A stretch of 5,086 bases of DNA from Verrucomicrobiota bacterium (GTDB taxonomy: Bacteria > Verrucomicrobiota > Verrucomicrobiia > Verrucomicrobiales > Akkermansiaceae). Under the pieces are notes generated by a model. The model saw only the letters and a program-made list of their open reading frames with translations. It was not told the origin of the DNA and searched no databases. Positions within the stretch are counted from its first letter, which is position 1. Every line of letters begins with the position of its first letter. The DNA is taken from NCBI GenBank assembly GCA_026397695.1, contig JAPLUJ010000699.1, positions 1 to 5,086 of the forward strand, read 5' to 3'. The position numbers and the translations under genes were made by a program. Shown one piece after another: positions 1-5,086 of the stretch.

Positions 1-769
1 ATTCCCGGTAGCCTTTTTTTTCCAGATCCGTGCGCCATATCTGATAGGCGTTGGCGGAAACGTCCACTCCATGTTTGAGCTGGCCCCAGAAATATTCGGC
101 GTCGCCGCGCTTGTAGCCGCGGTAGCGCCCGGTCACCTCACCGCTGGGATTGAGCAGGATGACCGAGGGATAGCCAAGGACCTTGTAGGTCGTTTTCATG
201 CGGGCGACATAGTTCTTTATTTCCACCAAGCGGGATTCCTTTTCTCCGAGCGAAAGATCCGGGTCGTTCTCGCGCACTTGTGCATCGACGCGCAGGCGGA
301 TGAGTTTTTCCGACGCCCATTTTTCGAAATCCGGGGTGGAGAAGAGTTCCTGGGCGAGCGCCTTGCACATCGGGCTGCGGGCGGAATCGGTGAACCAGAT
401 GAGCAGGGGTTTGCCTTCGCGGGCGGCGCGTTGTTTGGCGAAGGTTTCACTTTCCTCCCAGGGACCGCGCTTGGGGGCGGCGAGCAGCGTCGAAAGCTCC
501 GGCAACTTGGCCTCCGGGTTGTCTGGATCGGTGAAAAAGATCTCATCTTCGGGCGTCAGGTGCAGTGCAGCGGGCGGATTGGCCGCAGTGCCGCCGGCAA
601 CGACGGGAGTGCCGGGGTCCGCACCTTTCGCCCTGAGTTGGGGCGGGATGCCCGTGCCACCGAAACTGCTGGTTGTCTCGGCGGGTTTGCTTTTATCACC
701 CATGCCGGGTTTCACGCAAGAGGCCAGCGCGCAGGCTGCTAACAAAAACCATGGTGGGAAACGCCTCAT
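1..769 (-). CDS. Thioredoxin-fold lipoprotein with SxxC in place of CxxC (3' end outside window)
   Basis: The frame is open from an ATG at 769 to the left edge, giving 256 residues with no stop, so the C-terminus is missing. The N-terminus is a lipoprotein signal: Arg2-Arg3, a short hydrophobic stretch at 7-16, and a lipobox L-A-S-C with the lipidated Cys at 18. This predicts export and membrane anchoring. Residues 20-100 are a Pro/Gly/Ala-rich, low-complexity linker. Residues about 103-235 look like a thioredoxin fold of the Thioredoxin_7/DUF255-like type: a WEES-type helix start, strand 'PLLIWFTDS', an active-site region 'ARSPMCKAL', then 'VLGYPSVILLNPSG' with the expected cis-Pro at 201. 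The usual first redox Cys is Ser132, leaving only Cys135, so disulfide oxidoreductase activity of the classical kind is doubtful. A chaperone-like, mixed-disulfide or binding role is possible. The start is 15 bases after the upstream gene's stop, which implies cotranscription. No strong Shine-Dalgarno is visible. The fold is fairly sure, the function unknown. Confidence 0.85.
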   Translation of the reverse strand, partial: MRRFPPWFLLAACALASCVKPGMGDKSKPAETTSSFGGTGIPPQLRAKGADPGTPVVAGGTAANPPAALHLTPEDEIFFTDPDNPEAKLPELSTLLAAPKRGPWEESETFAKQRAAREGKPLLIWFTDSARSPMCKALAQELFSTPDFEKWASEKLIRLRVDAQVRENDPDLSLGEKESRLVEIKNYVARMKTTYKVLGYPSVILLNPSGEVTGRYRGYKRGDAEYFWGQLKHGVDVSANAYQIWRTDLEKKGYRE

Positions 770-784
770 GGGGAAATCCGCATG

Positions 785-1840
785 CTACTCTTTCAATCGG
801 ACAGGTGTGCCGCAATGGGTGCAGCGAAACCAGCGGAACAGGAGAATGTGCACGCACAGCGGAAGGATGTAACCGAGTCCCGGGATACGGTGCGCCCGCG
901 TGTTTTTCAAATGTGGCCGGTGCACAAAGAGTTGTTGGCCACAGATCCGGCATCTTCCGCCAAGACCGAAAAACAGGTAGAAGATGCCCACCACCGGCAG
1001 GATCACTGGCAAAGCGAGCAACCCCTTCGGCACCCATGAGAAGTGTTCCGGTGCTTGGACCGATGCGAGCAGCAGTGCTGCGGCAATCATGGATGCCGGC
1101 ATCATGATCATCAGCAACAAGGTTACAAACGCTCCCAGGATGATGGCGAGTGTATTGTTGTGGAGCACCCCGCGGATATACCAACGCGATTGAGGATCGC
1201 GCCCTTCGTTAGTGGACGGGCGGGGCGTGCGGATCAAGGCCACGCGATCCGACGGCGGTGGCGGGCGGTCATTCACTTCATGGACCACGGGTGCGGCCAA
1301 TTGATCGCTGGAACGCATCCTGGAGGTGTCGATTTCAAGGCGTGGGTTGCCGCTGTCCGCAAGCAGCACGTAGCTGTTAGAGACAGTCGCCGGTTTGGAC
1401 GGCGGGTGCTTGGGCAAACGTTGCTCGACTCTCACATCCAGGTCCCCGGAGTAACAGTTGAGCAAAATGGCGGCAGGGATGTCCGCGACTCCTAACTGGT
1501 GAGTGAGCAGCACGCGGGCTGGCAGGGGAATGGCCAGCGGCGCGTTGGCGAGCATCGCAATCACCTGCGGGCTCTGCTCATAATTGACCGGCATCGCTGC
1601 GGGTTCCGCCGGCTCCGCCGGAATTCCCACGATGTCGCGTGCTGCGGCAATCCATTTTCCAATGGTCGACTCACCGGGAGTACGCTTGGTGATCTTGAGC
1701 ATCGAGTTCGCCCGTGCGAGTTCGTGTGCCAGTTCGGGCGCGCCGGTTTTGGCAAGTGCCTCCGCATCATGGAAACCCGCGGCTTCGAGCAACTCGAGCG
1801 ACGTTTTTCCGATTCCTGGAATGCTGATGAGATCCACCAT
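785..1840 (-). CDS. Helix-hairpin-helix (DUF4332-like) membrane protein with C-terminal paired CxxCG motifs
   Basis: A complete 351-residue protein. Residues 3-30 form a helix-hairpin-helix: 'ISIPGIGKTSLELLEAAGF' matches the IPGIG hairpin consensus, of the kind found in DUF4332 and in DNA-binding proteins. Residues about 88-138 form a second, uncharacterised domain with a 'PLPARVLLTHQLGVADIP' segment. Residues 140-220 are a polar linker with PPPP at 193-196. Strongly hydrophobic segments at about 229-262 (possibly two helices) and 272-293 predict membrane insertion, with another hydrophobic stretch near 321-337. The C-terminal part carries Cys297-x2-Cys300-Gly and Cys340-x2-Cys343-Gly, which could form a split zinc ribbon on one membrane face. 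I cannot assign a biochemical function. The hairpin may bind nucleic acid or simply mediate protein contacts. The ATG at 1840 places the hairpin at the very N-terminus, as expected, and no better start is present. The gene lies 51 bases after valS and 15 bases before the lipoprotein gene. Confidence 0.85.
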   Translation of the reverse strand: MVDLISIPGIGKTSLELLEAAGFHDAEALAKTGAPELAHELARANSMLKITKRTPGESTIGKWIAAARDIVGIPAEPAEPAAMPVNYEQSPQVIAMLANAPLAIPLPARVLLTHQLGVADIPAAILLNCYSGDLDVRVEQRLPKHPPSKPATVSNSYVLLADSGNPRLEIDTSRMRSSDQLAAPVVHEVNDRPPPPSDRVALIRTPRPSTNEGRDPQSRWYIRGVLHNNTLAIILGAFVTLLLMIMMPASMIAAALLLASVQAPEHFSWVPKGLLALPVILPVVGIFYLFFGLGGRCRICGQQLFVHRPHLKNTRAHRIPGLGYILPLCVHILLFRWFRCTHCGTPVRLKE

Positions 1841-1891
1841 GATTCGGGCTGCACTGGGAATTCTAGGGATCGCATGGGCGTTGGCAAGCCG

Positions 1892-4570
1892 TCATGCCAG
1901 GGCCGCGAGCATTTCTCCGAGTTGCGCGAGCTTCAGCTGCCAATCCGTGAGGCGGGCGGTCTCCTGTGCCACGACTTCAGGCGGCGCACGATCCACAAAG
2001 CTGGCATTGGCGAGTTTGCCTTGACATTTTTGCACCTCGATTTTGATTTTCTCGATTTCTTTTGTTAGGCGCGCGTGTTCGGTCGCCATGTCGATGAGTC
2101 CTGCCATCGGCAGATATACTTCGCCGACCGGGGTGATTGCGGCGGGGGTTCCTTTCGGGGCATCATAGGCCGGGTCCAGCATGATCTCCGCGGCACCGGC
2201 GAGCAGGCCGAGCACCTGGGTTTGGGTGGCGAGCCAATCGACAGCACCTTTGACCACAAAGCGGACGTCCTTGCGGGAGCCGACGTGGTATTCGGCCTTC
2301 AGGTTGCGCAGGCGGCTTGCGGTTTCGTAGATGGCGGCGGCGCGGGTTTGTGCGGCGGCGGCATCCATGGCCACCAACGGCGTGGCGGGCAGTGGCTTGA
2401 GCATCAGGAATTCCCCGTCCTTCACATATCCCATGCGGGCGGAAAGTTCCTCGGTGATATGCGGCATATAAGGACTCATGAGCTGCAGGTAACGACTCAT
2501 CACCCGATCAAAGGTGCCGAGGGTGGCGGCGCGGGCCAGCGGCGTGGCGTTTTCGCGCAAATCGAGTTTCACTGCCTCCAGAAACTTGTCGCAGAATTCG
2601 TTCCACAGGAATTCATACAAGTGCTGCGCAATCTCACCAAAACGGTATTCGGCATAACTCGCGTGCAGATCCGACGCCAGAACATCAAGTTTGGCCATGA
2701 TATCAATGTGATAGGGAGGCAAGTCGCGCGTCACTTGCCACTCGTCACTAACACCCTCCCCCGCCATCTGGCGGAAGCGGCAGGCATTGTAGAGTTTATT
2801 GGCAAAGTTCCGCCCCTCTTCCACCGCCACTTCGTCAAACCGCAGGTCGCTGCCCACGGGCGCAATACGCAACAGTCCGAAGCGCAGGCCGTCGGCCCCG
2901 TATTTGTCCATCAGGTCGATAGGATCGGGCGAGTTGCCTAGGGATTTGCTCATCTTGCGTCCCTGAAGGTCGCGGATGATAGAGGTGAAAAAGACGTTCT
3001 TGAATGGTGGCCCGCCGGCCACCCGGAAACCCGCCATGATCATGCGGGCAACCCAGAAGAAGATGATATCCGGACCGGTCACGAGATCGGTCGTCGGATA
3101 GAATTTCCTCAAGGTGGCGCTGTCCTCCCCCAGATCGCTCATGGTGGCAAACGGCCACAGCCACGACGAGAACCAGGTGTCCATCACGTCCTCGTCGCGC
3201 ACCCAGTTGTGTGCGTCGGCGGGCGCATGCAGGCCGACGTGGATATCGCCTTTGGCAAAATCCGCCATATCTAACGATTCGGCGTTCTTGAGCGCGGCGA
3301 GTTTATCCTGATGATACCATACCGGGATTTGGTGGCCCCACCAGAGTTGGCGGCTGATGCACCAGTCCTGGAGGTTGGCCATCCAGTGGGCGTAGGTTTT
3401 CGCCCAGCGTTCGGGACGGAAACGGATGTCGCCGTTAGACACGGCGGCGGCGGCTTCCTGCACACATGGGTATTTGAGAAACCACTGCATCGAGATGCGC
3501 GGTTCTATCGGCACATGCGCGCGCTCGGAGAATCCGACGTTGTTCTCGTAGTCCTCCACTTTGATGAGCAAGCCCAGCGCATCGAGTTTGGCGACGGCTT
3601 TCTTGCGTGCGACGAAGCGGTCCAAACCGTCGAGATCCGGGCACTCGGGACAATGGATGTGGGCGTCGGGTGTTAGAACATCGATGATTGCAAGCTGGTG
3701 CCTCTTGCCGATTTCAAAGTCCGCCTTGTCATGGGCGGGGGTGATTTTCAGCGCGCCGGTGCCGAACTCGATGTCCACATGATCGTCGGCGATGACCGGG
3801 ATCAGCGCCCGCGGGAACGGTCGCCACACCTGGCGGCCTATATATTGCACATACCGCGGGTCTTTCGGGTTCACCGCCACCGCCACGTCGCCCATCAGCG
3901 TTTCCGGACGGGTGGTGGAAATTTCCAAATACTCGCCCGGCGCGTCGGCGAGTTCGTATTTCATGACATATAACTTCGAGCGCTGGGGCGTCATGATCAC
4001 CTCTTCGTCGGACAGGGCCGTTAGAGAGACCGGGCACCAGTTGACGATGCGTTTGCCGCGGTAGATGAGACCTTGTTTGAAAAGTTCGACAAAGACATAA
4101 CTCACCCACTTCGAGTAGCCCTCGTCCATGGTGAAGCGCTCGCGGCTCCAATCGCATGAGCACCCGAGGCGCTTGAGCTGCTTGATGATGATATCGCCGT
4201 GTTTTTCCTTGAACTCCCAGACGCGCTTGAGGAACTCGTCCCGACCGAGATCGCGGCGTGTCCGGCCCTCGTTTTCGCGCAATTCGCGCTCGACCTTCGC
4301 CTGGGTGGCGATGCCCGCGTGATCGGTGCCCGGCAGCCACAGCACTTCCCTGCCCTGTTGGCGGGCGCGGCGCGCGAGAATGTCCTGCAGCGCGTTGTTC
4401 AACACATGGCCGAGGTGGAGGATGCCGGTCACATTGGGCGGCGGGATGACAATCGAATACGCCTCCTTCGCCGACGCTGGATCGGCGGCAAAACAGTTCC
4501 CGGCGATCCAGGCGGCATACCATTTGGCTTCCACCGCTTGCGGTTCATAGGCTTTTGGCAACTCGGACAT
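1892..4570 (-). CDS. valS: Valyl-tRNA synthetase
   Basis: Cytoplasmic class Ia synthetase that joins valine to tRNA-Val using ATP and hydrolyses mischarged Thr-tRNA. The protein has 892 residues, normal for bacterial ValRS. The catalytic core contains the HIGH-type motif HLGH at 52-55 after 'PPPNVTGIL', and KMSKS at 539-543 in 'GRKMSKSLGN'. The CP1 editing domain (about 200-345) shows 'TTRPETLMGD' (219-228) and 'GTGALKITPAHDKADFEIG' with Asp281. The ValRS-typical 'QDWCISRQLWWGHQIP' (401-416), 'DVMDTWFSSWLWPF' (461-474) and 'DIIFFWVARMI' (501-511) follow. The anticodon-binding helical domain begins near 588 ('NFANKLYNACRF'). A C-terminal coiled-coil arm at about 825-892 would contact the tRNA. 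All key elements are intact. The frame extends upstream to 4801, but that part overlaps the preceding gene and lacks synthetase resemblance. The ATG at 4570 ('MSELPKAYEP') matches family N-termini. An in-frame ATG at 4612 is the only realistic alternative. Confidence 0.98.
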   Translation of the reverse strand: MSELPKAYEPQAVEAKWYAAWIAGNCFAADPASAKEAYSIVIPPPNVTGILHLGHVLNNALQDILARRARQQGREVLWLPGTDHAGIATQAKVERELRENEGRTRRDLGRDEFLKRVWEFKEKHGDIIIKQLKRLGCSCDWSRERFTMDEGYSKWVSYVFVELFKQGLIYRGKRIVNWCPVSLTALSDEEVIMTPQRSKLYVMKYELADAPGEYLEISTTRPETLMGDVAVAVNPKDPRYVQYIGRQVWRPFPRALIPVIADDHVDIEFGTGALKITPAHDKADFEIGKRHQLAIIDVLTPDAHIHCPECPDLDGLDRFVARKKAVAKLDALGLLIKVEDYENNVGFSERAHVPIEPRISMQWFLKYPCVQEAAAAVSNGDIRFRPERWAKTYAHWMANLQDWCISRQLWWGHQIPVWYHQDKLAALKNAESLDMADFAKGDIHVGLHAPADAHNWVRDEDVMDTWFSSWLWPFATMSDLGEDSATLRKFYPTTDLVTGPDIIFFWVARMIMAGFRVAGGPPFKNVFFTSIIRDLQGRKMSKSLGNSPDPIDLMDKYGADGLRFGLLRIAPVGSDLRFDEVAVEEGRNFANKLYNACRFRQMAGEGVSDEWQVTRDLPPYHIDIMAKLDVLASDLHASYAEYRFGEIAQHLYEFLWNEFCDKFLEAVKLDLRENATPLARAATLGTFDRVMSRYLQLMSPYMPHITEELSARMGYVKDGEFLMLKPLPATPLVAMDAAAAQTRAAAIYETASRLRNLKAEYHVGSRKDVRFVVKGAVDWLATQTQVLGLLAGAAEIMLDPAYDAPKGTPAAITPVGEVYLPMAGLIDMATEHARLTKEIEKIKIEVQKCQGKLANASFVDRAPPEVVAQETARLTDWQLKLAQLGEMLAALA

Positions 4571-4649
4571 GCGGACGGATGGATGCCAGAGCCAGTCCGC
4601 TTTGTCCAGCATCGGAAAATTCGCGCCGCTCCCTGCGAGATCGCGGGCG
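4571..4649 (-). other. 79-base spacer upstream of valS
   Basis: This non-coding gap separates the stop of the nucleotidyltransferase-like gene from the chosen valS start. I see no clear -35/-10 pair, no T-box features and no hairpin followed by a T-run. A purine-rich AGGGAG is present (around 4629-4634 on the complementary strand) but sits about 16 bases before the in-frame ATG at 4612 and further from the ATG at 4570, too far for a normal ribosome site. The absence of a terminator allows read-through from the upstream gene. Confidence 0.4.
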
Positions 4650-5086
4650 TCAAGGCAGCTCCCGGCCCTCGAGAATGGCGAGCGAGAATGGATCGCCGGC
4701 CGCAGCGAACTCACGGAGCTGGGACATGGCGAGTTCATGCACCTCCGGCGAGGGGTTTTCGAGTGCGGACAAGAGCACCTGCCACTCGGAATAGCGACCA
4801 AGCATCACGGTGGCTTCCTCAGGCGTGGCCAAGGGCAGGCGTTTCTTGTAATCGGCACGCACGATGGATTCCAGATGCTGAATATCGTGCAGATCCTTGT
4901 CTCGTCCCGTGTCGAGCTTGCTTTGAATCAAATCCAACGGATCCGGGAGCAAGGTGCCGTCGGCGCTGCGAGAAGCACGGAGCACGACTTCCTCAAAGGC
5001 GAGTTCTTTGAATTCATTCGGTCGGCGGAAAATATCGAGCGGGCAAGTGAGTCCGTGAATGCGCGCCATCCCGGTTTCAGCGACGG
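4650..5086 (-). CDS. Nucleotidyltransferase-like protein, C-terminal part (5' end outside window)
   Basis: The frame is open through the right edge. An internal ATG at 5069 gives 139 residues, but in-frame codons (V-A-E-T-G) continue before it with no stop, and the protein begins mid-domain, so the true start is probably beyond the window. Counting from that Met, residues 39-66 hold 'TLLPDPLDLIQSKLDTGR' followed by D-K-D-L-H-D-I-Q-H-L. This resembles the late motif of minimal nucleotidyltransferase families (AbiEii-like and DUF6036-like), where a 'DLI..K...GR.KDL.DI..L' segment follows the catalytic strands. The preceding 'LTCPLDIF' and 'FEEVVLRA' segments fit the same fold. Residues 70-139 are a helical tail I cannot assign. 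The catalytic GS/DxD motifs, if any, would lie outside the window, so activity cannot be judged. Substrate is unknown; such proteins occur in toxin-antitoxin pairs but also alone. The downstream neighbour is valS. Confidence 0.65.
   Translation of the reverse strand, partial: VAETGMARIHGLTCPLDIFRRPNEFKELAFEEVVLRASRSADGTLLPDPLDLIQSKLDTGRDKDLHDIQHLESIVRADYKKRLPLATPEEATVMLGRYSEWQVLLSALENPSPEVHELAMSQLREFAAAGDPFSLAILEGRELP

Noticed and set aside
71..742. Plus-strand open frame of 223 codons opposite the lipoprotein gene
   Set aside because: The minus strand encodes a coherent lipobox plus thioredoxin-fold protein over the same bases; the plus-strand product looks like a Gly/Arg-rich shadow.
780..785. 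GCATGC palindrome in the 15-base spacer before the lipoprotein gene
   Set aside because: A six-base palindrome is expected by chance and overlaps the preceding stop codon; there is no repeat copy or context suggesting an operator.
1841..1891. Possible terminator or promoter between valS and the helix-hairpin-helix gene
   Set aside because: The spacer contains a GAATTC palindrome, but the flanking bases do not extend it into a stable stem and there is no T-run; no promoter-like hexamers stand out.
2075..2941. Plus-strand open frame of 288 codons opposite valS
   Set aside because: It lies entirely antisense to the well-conserved valS coding sequence, its product is low-complexity and rich in Gly, His and Arg, and it resembles nothing I know. 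It is a GC-driven shadow frame.
4571..4801. 77-codon upstream extension of valS to an ATG at 4801
   Set aside because: The extension overlaps the end of the upstream gene in another frame, and its Ser/Arg/Pro-rich product has no resemblance to a synthetase N-terminus.
4199..5011. Plus-strand open frame of 270 codons across the valS start and the upstream gene
   Set aside because: It spans two minus-strand genes and their spacer, has Arg/Pro/Ala-rich composition and no recognisable domain.

Overview
The window is a compact, single-direction stretch of bacterial chromosome. All four genes lie on the minus strand and gaps between them are short. The DNA is moderately GC-rich and coding density is very high. 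I see no RNA genes, mobile elements, CRISPR arrays or large repeats. The valyl-tRNA synthetase has features such as 'MQWFLKYP' before the second half of the catalytic core. These, together with the pairing of a DUF4332-like helix-hairpin-helix membrane protein and a thioredoxin-fold lipoprotein, suggest a member of the PVC group, most likely Verrucomicrobiota. That placement rests on recalled family resemblance, not on a search. The lipoprotein signal and weak Shine-Dalgarno sequences at least fit a Gram-negative-type organism.

Layout in the direction of transcription (right to left): (1) 5086-4650, the C-terminal part of a protein resembling a nucleotidyltransferase-fold family, cut by the right edge; (2) 4570-1892, a complete, intact valS (892 residues) with HIGH, KMSKS, editing-domain and C-terminal coiled-coil elements; (3) 1840-785, a 351-residue protein with an N-terminal helix-hairpin-helix, an uncharacterised middle domain, a proline-rich linker, a membrane region and a split CxxC...CxxC C-terminus; (4) 769-1, a lipoprotein with a thioredoxin-like domain whose CxxC motif has become SxxC, cut by the left edge.

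The spacers are 79, 51 and 15 bases. No convincing terminator lies in any of them, so the four genes could be one transcription unit. The 15-base gap makes joint expression of the last two genes especially likely. valS is a housekeeping gene; the other three have no evident role in tRNA charging, and I do not infer a shared pathway.

I do not see strong evidence for a new biological system. The items most worth a second look are the architecture of the helix-hairpin-helix/membrane/CxxC protein, the loss of the first redox cysteine in its lipoprotein neighbour, and the possibility that these two act together at the membrane.
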